From Microvelia longipes (lineage: Eukaryota > Arthropoda > Insecta > Hemiptera > Veliidae), in the NCBI GenBank assembly GCA_018340805.1, contig JACMZG010000008.1, forward strand, positions 82,170,598 through 82,234,597: a stretch of DNA of 64,000 nt. Reading direction: 5' to 3'. The position numbers were made by a program, and so were the translations under genes. The notes under the pieces are model-generated. The model saw nothing but the letters and a program-made list of their open reading frames with translations, did no database searches and had not been told where the DNA came from. This document shows positions 25,395 through 36,478 of the stretch, piece by piece; position 1 is the stretch's first letter, and the number at the start of each line of letters is the position of its first letter.

Positions 25395-27404
25395 TTTGGG
25401 AAGGATATGAACCATATTGAAAACCAAGTTGCTATGACCTCATTAACCCGGTCATTGAGTCAGCAATTGTTTTTAAAAGAATCGGTAAAAATTCAATGTT
25501 AGAATTTTTTTCCGGGAATAAATCTTTATTTTATGTTTTTTTGTGTGCTGAATCGAATAAAACCATAAAACCAGTCCGGAGACCACTATAAGTCACAAAA
25601 AAGTCGAAAAAACTAAGGTTGCAACATTGTTGCTGGTTTCCTTTATCAAATTACCTTTTCCTTTTCCCGTTTCCTTATTTTAACCTTCCTATCCTAATCC
25701 TGCCTTCCAATCTCAGTTTCGTCCATTAATCTGGGGCAGTGAGGGCGTTTTGTAGCTTCGAAACGCCCGCGCTGACTCAGCTTTTTGGGGGATTCTGTTG
25801 AAAGGTTGGCCATCCTGCGCCGTGGGTACCCCCCCGCCAACCGCCATATTTTCCCTCAGTCTGGTTCCCGGCGTCTCCCGTTCCTGTCTCTGCATTTTCC
25901 ATTACATTAATTTAGGTATCTATTAATCCTATTTTCTCTTTAAGCTCTTTAATTTACAATTTATTAACTTCTCTTCATATTTTAATTAAGCTTTATTTAT
26001 TATCGTTGATCAAAGCTGGCTTCCGCCCGCCGAGACCGTCTTACTCTCGACCGGCCGCATACCCTTATCCTTTTCACTCGTTGTATGATTTTATCGTGGT
26101 CCCGTGGCCTGGCATTTAATGCTTGCAAGGTAAGAAATAGGGAACTAAAATACCGGTCGGTAAAATATAATTTTTAAGTAGGGTGCCGTTTTCCGACGGC
26201 CAAGAGTTAATACGACTACTCTACTCTAAGTGACCAAAAAGATAAAAAAAGCTGTTTAATCATCGGAAATTGAAAATAAAGTAGGTGAACTGGTGAACAA
26301 CAAAGTTGAATAGGGTGTCAATATCAATATTTTTGGGGCTCTAGAATGAGCCCTTAAATGAGAAGAATGAAATTAGTCTAGAGTCGATCTGAGTACTCAA
26401 AGTATTTAAACCTACTAGTAGGAACCTGAGTTCCTACGAGTAGGAACCTGAGTTGAGTCAATACCGGAGAATTTTTTTTATCGATATATTTTTAATTAAT
26501 AAGTTTATAACTGCAAAATATTCTAGCACGATAGTCCGCGAGCCTGGCGAATTCCCTTAGGAATTTTAGGTCCAGTTTCCAATCCAGTTTTTCTCTGCTT
26601 CACGGCTTCATTGTCAGAACAGTAGTACTTTTACTTTCTGCTAACTTTTATGGATTTTCCAAAGGAACTGCGCATTCAACGGAAACATTTTGTAGATTAG
26701 CATAAACTGAGCTTTATAGACCCTACTTCAAGATAAATCGGCGAAAAATAAAAATTAACATTTTTGACCCAAGGATCTTGAATAGTGGGGATGACTCATG
26801 TGGAACTTTTCTGACCCCTATATGACGTTAGACATATTGGACTATGAGCAAACTTACCTTACCATGGTTATTGCAAAAAAAGGCTCGAACCCAGGTTACG
26901 TATGAAGGGTAGGTCGAGCTTCTCAAATCTCTTCAGTGCTTTTTGTTCAGCGTTTGTCGTGAATTTAGTTATATTTGGTGCTACTAAATCAATTAAAATA
27001 AAACAGATAAAAAAGTGTCGCCGCTCAGGAACTTAACGCAGGGAATCACCGGCTAAATGTTCATATTTAGACTGATTGGATTTGGTTCAATCCAGTGCTC
27101 TTATGATATTGAAGCGGTTCTGAAGCAGGGCTAAACTGAATCAGTATGACCAAGTATGTCGTGCCTGCTGCCACCATCTGAAAATAAAATTAGTTCAGTT
27201 AGTATTAGTTCAATAGTTTTCGGTGGTGACTGCAAGTAAAATCAGTAATGTAAAAAACTGTTTTACTAAATATTTTTCTGATGAGGTAAGTCACATGGGG
27301 GAAGGGGTCAGGGTCAAATTCGCTTAGTCTCTTGATTCTAAAAGTATAAATTTATTATATGTACATCTCATTGCTTCTAAGGGTATAGACAATGGTTAAA
27401 GAAA

Positions 27405-27407
<3 letters not shown>
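25393..27407. other. intergenic with an unusually GC-rich patch
   Basis: Positions 25680-26100 are much richer in G and C than their surroundings (for example CGAAACGCCCGCGCTGACTC and TCTCGACCGGCCGCATACCC). I suspect a transposon UTR or coding relic but cannot place it in a family. A short tandem duplication of GAGTAGGAACCTGAGTT lies near 26415-26455. The remainder shows no gene. Confidence 0.4.

Positions 27408-27479
<72 letters not shown>
27408..27479. repeat. (TA)n microsatellite on the left of the Penelope-like relic
   Basis: About 70 bases of TA repeats ending about 30 bases before the first possible start codon of the Penelope-like frame. Confidence 0.9.
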
Positions 27480-27482
<3 letters not shown>

Positions 27483-27507
27483 AAACTTATAGAGAGTCAT
27501 ATTCAAC

Positions 27508-29195
27508 ATGGCAACACTTTTCCTACCCACCCAGCGCTCTCGCACACCTCACCACCTCTTATCTCGGACAAACCCTCTCTGCAACAACTTTTCAATCTAC
27601 CGCCTCCTAAATTTGAACCATTTCGTTTGCCTGCATGACAGCCTAAACTGCCCACTCAACCACCTACTATAACTGTTAATTCTGAACCCAAACAAAATAA
27701 TGAGGTTTTAAATATTTCATCTAAAACTCTGACTCCAAATCAAATTTCTGTGCTATCTAAAGGCCTAACATTCTCACCCACACCTCGCTTTGATCACTTC
27801 AACGTCGTCTCCGATACCTTAAAGTTTGCGCGTTCTCTACGCTGGAACTTTTATTGGAAAACTCATCCTCATTCTGTTAATAATACCTGCACCATCCACA
27901 ACTCGCTCCTACCTTTTAAACCACTTTCCAGCCAAGATCCACCTTCTTTGGATCCTAACCACCCGTTGAAACAATATATCAAATTTGTATTAAATCACGT
28001 ATCTGACCCGAACTTTCCCTCATCTCTCAACTCTAATTCCAATATCACACCTCAGGAACGCACAGCGATCCGATCTCTACAAAATGACCCTGATATAATA
28101 ATTTTACCAGCTGATAAAGGTTCCACTACCATAGTCATGAATAAAGTGGACTATAACAATGAAGGTCTCCGTCAGCTAGCTGATACTAGTGCTTATAAAC
28201 TATTATAAAATAATACAGTTAATACGATTCTTCAAACTTTTCAAGACTTTATAATCGAGCATGCTGACTCTGAAAACCTGTCTAACGAAACCGTTCAGCT
28301 TCTCATCCCATCGGACGTCCGTACACCTCATCTTTACCTCTTATCTAAAATCCATAAACTAAAAGATCCTTATTCTGAGCTTCCAAGTGGGCGACCCATT
28401 ATATCGGGTATTTGCGGCCCCACCGAAAAACAATCTGCCTACGTTGACTCCTTTCTTCAACCCATTGTTAAGACATTACCCTCATACATCAGAGACACTA
28501 ATCATTTCTTAGAATTTTTTACGTTCGGTCCCTACACCTCTACCTCCAGGTACACTTCTGGTGACTATCGATGTCTCCTCACTCTACACCAATATTCCGC
28601 ACGCTGAAGGTATTGCGGCGATGCGCCACTACCTCAATCAAAGACCTTTGACGCACGATCAGTCCACAGATTTTCTCTGTGGTCTGGCTGAGTTAGCTCT
28701 TACATCTAACGTCTTCAGTTTTGAAGATAACCTATATCTACAGACCAAGGGTACTGCTATGGGTTCAAAGATGGCGCCCTCATACGCGAACCTCTTCATG
28801 GGCCATCTTAAAGAAGAATTTTTAACTAATCAAACATTCCGTCCACCATACTGGAAGCGTTTTATAGATGACATTTTTTTGATATGGTGGCTCAGTCCTG
28901 AATCACTAGAAAACTTCCTATCAGATCTAAATACCAATTATAGTGTTAAATTTACATGGTCTTACTCAGAACACTCGGCAACATTTTTGGATGTTGACAT
29001 CAAGGTTAAGAACGGTTACATCAGCACCTCAGAACATATAAATCCTACTAACCACCAGCAGTACCTACACTACTCTTCATGCCATCCGCAACACACTAAA
29101 CAGTCTCTCCCATATTCACTCGCTGTACGAGGTAAAAGAATCTGTTCAGACGAGGGAAGTCTTAACAGTTTCAAAGATAATCTCTCCCAAGCTTT

Positions 29196-29196
<1 letters not shown>
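27508..29196 (+). pseudogene. Penelope-like element, broken reverse transcriptase
   Basis: The first ATG is at 27508. A readable segment (27750-28208) contains ILPADKGSTTIVMNK, a motif typical of the N-terminal region of Penelope-like reverse transcriptases. Further on are LYLLSKIHKLKD and GRPIISGICGPTEKQSAYVD. A second segment in another frame (28561-29196) has VTIDVSSLYTNIPH, the GTAMGSKMAPSYANL block and the catalytic FIDDIF box. Stops near 27637 and 28206 and a frame change between 28209 and 28560 make it a pseudogene. The GIY-YIG endonuclease domain expected after the polymerase in many Penelope-like elements is not seen: the sequence runs straight into a (TA)n array. The protein resembles Neptune/Poseidon-type elements more than Penelope itself (inference). 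Confidence 0.88.

Positions 29197-29269
<73 letters not shown>
29197..29269. repeat. (TA)n microsatellite on the right of the Penelope-like relic
   Basis: About 70 bases of TA repeats that begin within the reverse transcriptase reading frame, where they translate as an artificial Tyr-Ile string. Confidence 0.95.
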
Positions 29270-29271
<2 letters not shown>

Positions 29272-29535
29272 CAGTTAGCCTTCCCTTCCAAAAATTCATT
29301 CTCCACCCTACTTCCCTTTCTGGCATAACCTCGTAAGCTATCATTATCGTAAGCTATCACGCAAGTGTTTCCGAGGGGATTATAATCCTAGAGTAGACTT
29401 GAGGATGTAGCCTACAATTATACTCTAAGCGAGATTAATTAAATCATAGATTAACCTTCACAACGTTTCATTGAGGTTGTGAACGTTGTGAAGGAAATTA
29501 ATATTATTTATAAGGACTGCAGTTTTCAAAATTTT

Positions 29536-29546
29536 TATATATATAT

Positions 29547-29628
<82 letters not shown>

Positions 29629-29629
29629 A
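29536..29629. repeat. (TA)n microsatellite
   Basis: About 90 bases of TA repeats with one TG interruption. Apparent open frames through it on both strands are artefacts. Confidence 0.95.
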
Positions 29630-30201
29630 TTCATACCAGTCCAAAAAAATTTAAACATTAGATAGGTAAATTGTGTAAAATATTATGTTATATTCTGTTA
29701 AAATAAAGCTCTCAATATTCTTAGTTTTAAAGTTCTCTACAAGATAGCGCTAGTTGTCAAAAATTTTCTTTATACGTGAAGTTGAGGTTAGGATTAATAT
29801 TAGGCAGAAGGAACTACAAATGTAGTATTTTCATCATTTCTCATTGATTTTTACAATATCATATATCAAATTTCAAGTGTCTACGTTTGCTGGAAGTGCC
29901 TTAACATTTTGATGAGTAAGTGAGTGTCCCTGCCTAACTTTGTCATCTCGAAATAGCTTCGAGATGCTTCCAGTAAAGAATGGTACGACAGCGACCGCTA
30001 GACTTATCTGGGGCACTCCTGTGCCCCCAGAAATGTATTCTTATAGCTTTAGAAGATGGATTTAATCTGCTTTAATGATGAATGAATTAGACTTAATGCA
30101 AATATCAATATATAAATGATTGATTGATCCTTCCTGACCGCCAAGGGCCAAAATGTCGAAGTGGTTAATCCTGGCAAAAAATATAAAACTGTTAAACCAA
30201 C

Positions 30202-30291
30202 CGAATGGATGATTGGGAAATCCAGATCATAAAAGCCACACGCTGTGTATTTCACTCCTCTATTAGCTGCTACATGAAGTCGCAGGAACCT
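30202..30291 (-). CDS. gustatory receptor, exon 3 of 3 found
   Basis: Encodes 30 residues including YTACGFYDLDFPIIHS, matching the conserved insect gustatory-receptor segment TACGFFxLDxxLLxS before the last membrane helix. The minus-strand acceptor is TTATTTTTAG|AGG at 30291. The donor, CATTCG|GTTGGT at 30202, is weak but keeps phase 0, as at the usual last intron of the family. The terminal exon with TYxxxxxQF was not found downstream on this strand as far as about 29270. Reading through the donor gives an unrelated peptide. Confidence 0.8.
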
Positions 30292-30682
30292 CTAAAAATA
30301 AAAATGATCGAACAACTGTGTAATATTTTCGAGCAATCTGACAAATCGACAAAACTTTTTTTTATCTTACTTTCGTAAATTTTTGTTTTGTAAATTATAA
30401 ATAAATAAAAATCAGAACAGGAAATATATTGTCACAAGTGATGACATAACATGTTCTGCATTAAATGCAGGCTTTTAATTATAATTAAAAGCTTTTATCT
30501 TTAAAGGCTTTTTTATTTTTATTATAAAAATATAATTAAGAATAATTTTTGTAAGGATTTGGGTCGTTAAGCAACAAGTTTAAGATTTATATTTCTACCC
30601 TCACGATCAACAACAAGATTTGAATCGTAACGCATATTGTAATAATTGTGAAAACACTTTTCTTAAAAGATACAAAACTTAC

Positions 30683-30751
30683 GTTTTGTAGAAGTAGGCC
30701 TGTCGAGTCCTCTACCATTATTCTCTCAAGATCTCTAGTAAATTGCTCCAC
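30683..30751 (-). CDS. gustatory receptor, exon 2
   Basis: A 69-base exon with clean minus-strand splice sites: acceptor ACATTTTAG|GTGGAG at 30751 and donor CAAAAC|GTAAGT at 30683. It encodes 23 residues (VEQFTRDLERIM...GLLLQN) in phase 0, joining exon 1 after SEE and exon 3 before RFLRLH. The content fits the intracellular loop between helices 6 and 7 of gustatory receptors. It is too short to be found except through splicing. Confidence 0.8.
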
Positions 30752-30946
30752 CTAAAATGTTTTAACAATTATTTCTCGTAAATTCTGTTGTCTAAGTGGT
30801 ATTCAACTAATCCAAAATCTTTACCAGCCCGGTACCATTTTTTGTTCATGAGAGATATTTACCAGTACCTAGATGATAAATGCGAAGTATCACTTCGACT
30901 AGGGGGGGGGTTGCATATATATTACATAAACATATAAGAATTATAT

Positions 30947-30949
<3 letters not shown>

Positions 30950-30983
<34 letters not shown>

Positions 30984-31063
30984 ATAATATTATATATATA
31001 TATATATATATTATATATAATATATATATATATAGACACACACATATGTATATTATATATAAT

Positions 31064-31105
<42 letters not shown>

Positions 31106-31110
31106 TATAA
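30950..31110. repeat. (TA)n-rich microsatellite in the gustatory receptor intron
   Basis: TA repeats with ACATACATACAT at one edge and TAGACACACACATA in the middle. It lies in the intron between exon 1 (ends 31217) and exon 2 (starts 30751) of the receptor gene. Confidence 0.9.
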
Positions 31111-31216
31111 TTAAAGCTACAACTACTATTACTACTAGTTTTAATCATGCAATGTTACTGCAATATTAATATTACTACAAAATATTAAATCATTATTTTA
31201 GTAAATTATAACATAC

Positions 31217-32248
31217 CTCTTCTGACATGCTAAACGTATTTGCAACTAAATCCCAGCTTAAATAAAACATAAACAATGCCCAAATAATGTTATAAAAAAT
31301 GCCCAGTATCATTTGATCAATTATACGACGAGACGCTAAATAAACGCTTACAATAATCAGCAGGAAAATGGATGATGATGAATAAAAGCACGATTCACTC
31401 CTCATGTTGGCAGCACTGCGTCCTATGTCCACCAAATTATCGTGCATATCAGTCAAGTAGGTCATTCTTTTATTAATCATATCCATATAATGAGTTGCAT
31501 CTAATCTACAATTAGATTCTTTACCGCTTATGTTGACAGTGTGACCGAAATAATTCCTAAAAACATAAGCTGTGTTGTCATAAACATTTACTCTTTTCTG
31601 TAAACCCCAAACTTCCATTAAATTCCTGTTTAATAGTTTAAATCTCTCCTTTAAGTATTTACATTCAATAATAATTAAATTATTATAACAAATCATTTTT
31701 AAAATTGAAAATATAAAGAAAAAAGTCGTTTCAATATACGGATCCTCTATTATTACCAAATTTAACAAAAATATACCGACATGCAAAGGTGTACTGTATA
31801 TTAAATCTAAAATAGTCCCAATATAATACTTGTCATAATATTTGTAATTGCCGCCTAATTGAAAATTGTACGAATCAAAATCGTTTATCTTATGTATGCA
31901 CTGTTCCCATTCTGATCTTGAATTAAATACACTAATTAAGTTGCCAATTATATTTATATCAATCAAAAATACTTTAAACAGAAGTATTAACGAATTAGTG
32001 CTTTTAGCGTTTATTAGTAATCTTAATGAAAGCATAATTGTTAATAAAAGAGATAATATCGTATATAAAACTAATAATATTGACATTTTAAAATTATTAT
32101 TGAATGGGAAAACTCCGAAAATACTTAATATTAAGTACATTTGGTTTAAATTACTATTATTTATTTTTCCGATTATAGATGACGAATTTATTGGTCGGAC
32201 TTTTGATTTGCTCCGTATACAATTCATGATTAAAGTGTCCAAAGACAC
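31217..32248 (-). CDS. gustatory receptor (7tm_7 family), exon 1
   Basis: Encodes the first 344 residues of an insect gustatory-receptor-like membrane protein. Hydrophobic segments visible include MSILLVLYTILSLLLTIML (about 55-73), LILLFKVFLIDINIIGNLI (about 87-105), PLHVGIFLLNLVII (about 153-166), FFFIFSILKMICYNNLIII (about 177-195), SIFLLIIVSVYLA (about 292-304) and ILGIFYNIIWALFMFYLSW (about 312-330). The minus-strand donor is TCTGAAGAG|GTATGT at 31217; reading through adds seven codons and a stop. With exons 2 and 3 the gene encodes 397 residues, close to the family's usual 380-450 but lacking the C-terminal exon. Function is inferred: a ligand-gated cation channel of chemosensory neurons. 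The start is the first ATG; earlier in-frame residues are not excluded. Confidence 0.82.
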
Positions 32249-32384
32249 TATTCTATTTTTTATACTTTTACAAAAAAAAATACTTGGAGTTTATTGTTTT
32301 TTTTAAAACCATTATTTATGAATTATAGTATTTTAGTCTAAGGGTTGTGTTTACGAAGGATGTTTTCGTTTTCATGTCATTCGT

Positions 32385-33110
32385 AATATACGTATTAAGC
32401 TGAAATTAAAAGACTTAGGTTGAAGACGAGCAGACAACATTTCTTTGGATTCTAAATATTCCATAAAAATATTTGCTGCCATAGGTGATATGGGACTGCC
32501 CTTAGGAGAACCCTCCGTTTGCTGGTAGTATTCCCTGTCGAACATAAAGTACATGGTTTTGAGGCAAACTTCCGCGATGTCTGCTAGATCCTTAGGTAAA
32601 ATGTTGCATAGAAGATCAATAGTTTCTTTGACTGGAATACTGATGAACAGCGAAACCACATCAAGGATTACTAGAAAATAATCTTTTTGCAATTGAAGAA
32701 ACTTGATGAACTTAATGAAATGAATTGAGTTCTTGCCAGAACTGGTAGTGTTGCCGTTAAAGGACTAAGAACTCTAGCCACATATCAATCTACATCTACA
32801 TCATGGGTAGCTGATCTAATTGCGCTGACAATTGGTCTCATGGTAATCCCAGGTTTATGAATCTTTGGTAACCCGTAGAGAAGTGCTGGCTTAGGGTCAG
32901 TATTCCTAATTCTAAGCTTATTCTTTTCCTCCATGGTAGTTGAACTCATAATTAGGTTGTTAAGCTTCGATTGTGCTGAATGGAGGAATCTTGTCGACTT
33001 TGACATAACACTCATCCTTCAGGAGGTCCTTCATCTTAGACTTGAAACTTTTAGTATACCTCTCATAAAATAGAGAATCGCTGGCTAAACTCCTTAGTCC
33101 CAAGAGTTCT
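32385..33110 (-). pseudogene. Penelope-like element relic (reverse transcriptase fragment)
   Basis: Minus-strand pieces in changing frames contain ALLYGLPKIHKPGITMRPIV, then DYFLVILDVVSLFISIPVKE, then YYQQTEGSPKGSPISPMAA. These are the KIHK...RPIVS motif, the DVVSLFxxxPV motif and the Q-x-GxxxGSPxSP block of Penelope-type reverse transcriptases. At least two frame changes and stops separate them. The first is near 33010, where an upstream Lys-rich peptide continues in another frame. The second is between 32692 and 32785. The catalytic DD box is not reached. This looks closer to classical Penelope than the relic at 27.5 kb, so two lineages are present. Confidence 0.85.
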
Positions 33111-33849
33111 CCTGGGATCAGGAGAAACTACACCTCCAGGGAACACTTTGAAACAATGGCTACAAGAGGGAGGAAATCAACAGACCATCCGTCGTTACAA
33201 ACAGTCATCAATCAGCGATAAGAAACTAATGTTGATAGTGAAGATGTTGGCCATATTATGATTACATGCGTGCTAAATCTAAATATCTATCAAACATTTT
33301 CCCGCGTTTTATGAATTTTCGAAATATTTCGAGTCAATATTCCGGGTTAATGACGTAAAAAATATTTTCCGGATAGCACAACTAGACCTAAAGTTTGGTA
33401 CTTCTACCAAGCTTTAACACTCTGGCATAAATTCACTGAGATACGTTAACTGACGCTCACACACACATACAGACAGAAAACATTGTGAAAACTACTCAGG
33501 GGGTCTTAAAAACACCTGAATTGGATCCGTTATAGGTATCAAATTTTTTGCGAACAATATTTTTCCTATACCTACCGTATATATAAGGAAAAGTAACAAG
33601 TTTCCTTATGAAATAGAATAAGGTGACGTCATGTCAGCTAGTAAAAATAGATATCCTAATCACGAAATATCTTGTGACTAATTCCCTAATATGAAATTAA
33701 ACGGTCCCATTTGTTACCTTTATTATAAAGTATTAAATAATCCCATCTAATGATATTTTAATCTTTTATTTTGTATTTTATAACAAGCTGCCAGAACTTG
33801 CCATCTTACTTATAAAATATCATAACAAAAGCCTTTTGCCGCTTGCTCG

Positions 33850-33850
<1 letters not shown>
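33111..33850. other. intergenic, repeat-like
   Basis: The stretch near 33420-33600 (TCACACACACATACAGACAGA... then CCTATACCTACCGTATATATAAGGAAAAGTAAC) resembles the tail of a dispersed repeat. The last part is similar to the first 60 bases of this window (ACATACCTACGGTGTAAAATGAGGAAAAGTA) and to 43805-43840. Confidence 0.4.

Positions 33851-33903
<53 letters not shown>
33851..33903. repeat. (TA)n microsatellite
   Basis: About 50 bases of TA repeats. Confidence 0.9.
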
Positions 33904-33905
<2 letters not shown>

Positions 33906-34024
33906 TAAATAAGCTTTTCTCCCAGGGATCCTGGCTTTCTAAAAACCAATTTTCACAAATTTTATTTTGTATATTATTACAAGCTGCTAGAACTTACCAT
34001 TATTTATTAAATATCATATACGTA

Positions 34025-34210
34025 TACACAATCTAGCAAGCGAAGGGAGCCCTTTTTTCTATGTATTATTATAAATATGCACAATATAGCGAGCGAAGCC
34101 AGCATTTCTTACTATGTATTGTTATTATAAATATACGCAATCTAGCGAGCCTTCCTTACTATGATTTATTGTCATTAAAAGCAATTAAGCGAGCGAAACG
34201 AGTCTATTAT
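34025..34210 (+). repeat. second cluster of the CAATCTAGCGAGCGAAGCGA motif
   Basis: Four copies at about 34028, 34078, 34136 and 34181 (for example CACAATCTAGCAAGCGAAGG, GCACAATATAGCGAGCGAAG), spaced 45-60 bases apart on the plus strand, like the cluster at 20.5-21.0 kb. Confidence 0.7.
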
Positions 34211-34659
34211 TAAATATTATTATTTCATGTATTTTTCTGACGTAAGTTCTTGATGCAACCTATTTACTAGTTTAATTTAATTTAGAAATAAAGTATTGTT
34301 TTGTGATAATAAATAATAATAAAACCACAACGAAGACGATTGTTCAGATTGTTCATACTAAAATTAAGTGTTTAAAGACTTTATGAACTTACTAAAGTAA
34401 GCTGATTTAAATTCATATCAATTCAAGGATATAACTTAAATAAAATCCGTTTAAATTTAATATTTTATTTTTTATTTAACTTTTTTGGTTTAAATTGCGT
34501 TACAATTATTAAATAGAAAACTTAAATTCAAGATAAAAACTTATTTCTTAGTACAATAAGTTCAACAATACTTCTGTTTATAATAAGCAAATAGGGCAAA
34601 ATTAAACCAATCTTTCTATTAATATATATCTATTGTTTCTTGTACACTTCGCACAATTA

Positions 34660-34957
34660 CATATTACTAGAGAGGCCCTATAGGTTAAATTTTGAAACAT
34701 CGAAAAAGTAACCTGACTACCTCGCTAATAAATACAATCAAGCAATCAGTACAAACTTTCAGTAACTTATACAGTAGAGCGTTAAAAATACAACTTAAAA
34801 TACAAAGAATGTGCGGGAAGCCGAAAACAATTGATTATTTGAAACCTTAACTCACTCTTGGAGGAGGTTTCTATGAGTTTACACAGAGCCCCAAAAAGAT
34901 GTTTCAGGCCTCTCAATGTATTGAGATGGGTTATGCCTCCCCTAGTATATCTCCATG
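34660..34957 (-). mobile_element. complete MITE family copy, 298 bp
   Basis: Left end CATATTACTAGAGAGGCCCT and right end CCTAGTATATCTCCATG match the family termini. Perfect 8-bp direct repeats CACAATTA flank it (34652-34659, 34958-34965). Internal landmarks: GAAACATCGAAAAAGTAACC, TGCGGGAAGCCGAAAACAAT and TTACACAGAGCCCCAAAAAG. This is the cleanest single copy and sets the family length at about 300 bp. Confidence 0.9.
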
Positions 34958-35042
34958 CACAATTAGCAACCAAGCAATTTTGTATTTCTTTATTGCTTGT
35001 AACATACACCATTTCATATACAAGATAAAATACAGTTTTGTT

Positions 35043-35402
35043 TAAATAAATAAATAAATAAATGTTTATTATTTTCTTTAACAAGTATAAAAATATTTTT
35101 GAATGTACAGAATTACAAAAAATAAGAGATTAATAAAAAAATAAATAATAATAATGAACTACAAATAATTTACATAATATACAAAAAAACATACGTTATG
35201 AACATAAGTATAAATTTAAATATAAACTTTTAATCACAACTTGTCTTTTAGCGAATTTTCTTAAAAAAAAAATGCTAATGAGATGGCTTGTGTGGTAGGG
35301 AGGCTGCCCGGAAGTGTGTCTGTCCAAAATATCAAGTAAAATGCTAATTTGTTGCAGATTCGATTGTTTCAATATATAAACAGTGGTAGAGCGCATGACA
35401 AA
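35043..35402 (-). mobile_element. 5'-truncated non-LTR retrotransposon, 3' end only
   Basis: On the minus strand the sequence ends in a (TTTA)n tail (about 35046-35061). A short open frame upstream (35196-35396) includes DILDRHTSGQPPYHTSHLIS. A related block occurs near 17190-17230. It abuts the BEL/Pao LTR-like sequence at about 35402, so it probably truncates it. Confidence 0.55.
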
Positions 35403-35876
35403 AAAAACAATCCTTTCTTTTCCGAAATTCTAATGGCAAGTGAATTTTACAAAACATTCTCAACAAATAATACTCCTCAACCCCCTCCCCCCTGAAATAT
35501 CCATAGTAACTCCATTACTTTGCCCAGTTAAAAAATAAAAATAAACTCACTACAGAACAGCTGATAAAAAATTAAAATGACAAACATAAATCAGCTGTCT
35601 CTGACATCCTCCCAACCGCACGATTCATAATCCTGCTCCTACTCGCCTCCAGTTGTGGAAGTCCGATGGTCTCCTCTAATGGAAACAGCCATTGGACAGG
35701 CCTCGTAAACTCACCTGTTGAAGTCTTTAATCTGGCTACTCGATCAATGACATCAGCTCAAGGATGGTAGCCAGAGGCCATCATCTTTACGTTGTCACAT
35801 CCAATTAAGACTACCTCACCAATCTCTACAACCTCAACCAAAGTTCTCTACTTGGTGTAATTTTCCGATGATGGAC
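35403..35876 (-). pseudogene. BEL/Pao retrotransposon relic, downstream part (pol C-terminus, PPT, LTR start)
   Basis: The minus strand encodes a DUF5641-like end of a BEL/Pao polyprotein: VEIGEVVLIGCDNVKM, DRVARLKTSTGEFTRPVQWL and GLPQLEASRSRIMNRAVGR. An in-frame TGA lies at 35758-35760, and a frame change precedes the VEIGEVVLI block. A G-rich polypurine tract (plus-strand C-run, 35481-35492) follows, then sequence that could be the start of the 3' LTR down to about 35403. The matching upstream part is at 41219-41395, separated by a later insertion that begins at 35882. Confidence 0.75.
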
Positions 35877-35881
35877 AAACT

Positions 35882-36313
35882 ACTATGGACAAAGTACTAG
35901 ATCACATTTTTTATTTCAAATTATTAACTCTAATGTAGGGACTAATTATTTGCTTAACTCTCCTATAGTCCGAATTCAAAGAGAAGCTAATAGATATTTA
36001 GCCTGAGGAAATTGATATGTTTTCATGTTCTTCATATAAAATAAAAAATATTTTTCTTATTAATACACGTTTTTTTATATTTTTTTATTATTTTTTATTA
36101 TAATAATAATTAGTCGATTTATATTATTTGTGGTTTTAATAGTTGTAATAGTTTATTTACTTATTTTTGTTTGTTTATTCTAAATTTGTTTATCACTTTT
36201 ATTGTGTGATAGACAAATATTTTAATTTTAGTTGTGACAAGTTATATTTCAAATTATGATAATTGTGTGATATAAATAGTATTTTTAATTTAAATTATGA
36301 CAAGTTTTATTTC
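35882..36313 (+). mobile_element. 5'-truncated non-LTR retrotransposon, left part (split by Copia)
   Basis: Lies between the BEL/Pao relic and the left LTR of the Copia element. A short plus-strand stretch near 35925-35990 reads TNYLLNSPIVRIQREAN, close to RTNYLFNSPISRMMRLAN of the relic at 21.1-22.7 kb, so it is the C-terminal end of a jockey-like reverse transcriptase. Its 3' part continues at 41026-41213. The probable target duplication AAACT is at 35877-35881 and 41214-41218. Confidence 0.72.
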
Positions 36314-36469
36314 TATTAGAATTTAGGTCGTATCATCCTAGGAGTCACAACGCTAGATTGTATAAGCAAATAAAACAAACTTATATTAAATTGACAATAT
36401 GACAAAACAGTAATAAAAACAATAATAAATATGTTATATCAAGTTGACACCTGAAGTGCCATCCTGACA
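36314..36469 (-). repeat. Copia 3' LTR
   Basis: 156 bp; on the minus strand it starts TGTCAGGATGGCACTTCAGG and ends in CTAATA. Termini are therefore TG...TA rather than the usual TG...CA. Compared with the other LTR it differs near 36330 (G/T), 36339 (T/A) and 36446 (G/A). Confidence 0.95.
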
Positions 36470-36478
36470 CTCCCCCTC
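36470..36478 (-). other. Copia polypurine tract
   Basis: Minus strand GAGGGGGAG directly adjoins the 3' LTR, as needed to prime plus-strand DNA synthesis. It overlaps the TGA stop of the RNase H frame (36477-36479). Confidence 0.85.

Noticed and set aside
26880..26910. GGTTCGAGCC-like B box on the minus strand followed by a T-run, possible tRNA or SINE
   Set aside because: No cloverleaf could be built: no A box at suitable spacing, no acceptor stem pairing. At most a tRNA-derived SINE fragment.
29458..29661. Open frames of Tyr-Ile repeats on both strands
   Set aside because: They are translations of (TA)n microsatellites, not proteins. The same applies at 33836-34036 and at the end of the Penelope-like frame.
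31866..32306. Plus-strand open frame of 146 codons
   Set aside because: It is antisense to gustatory receptor exon 1 and has no features of its own.
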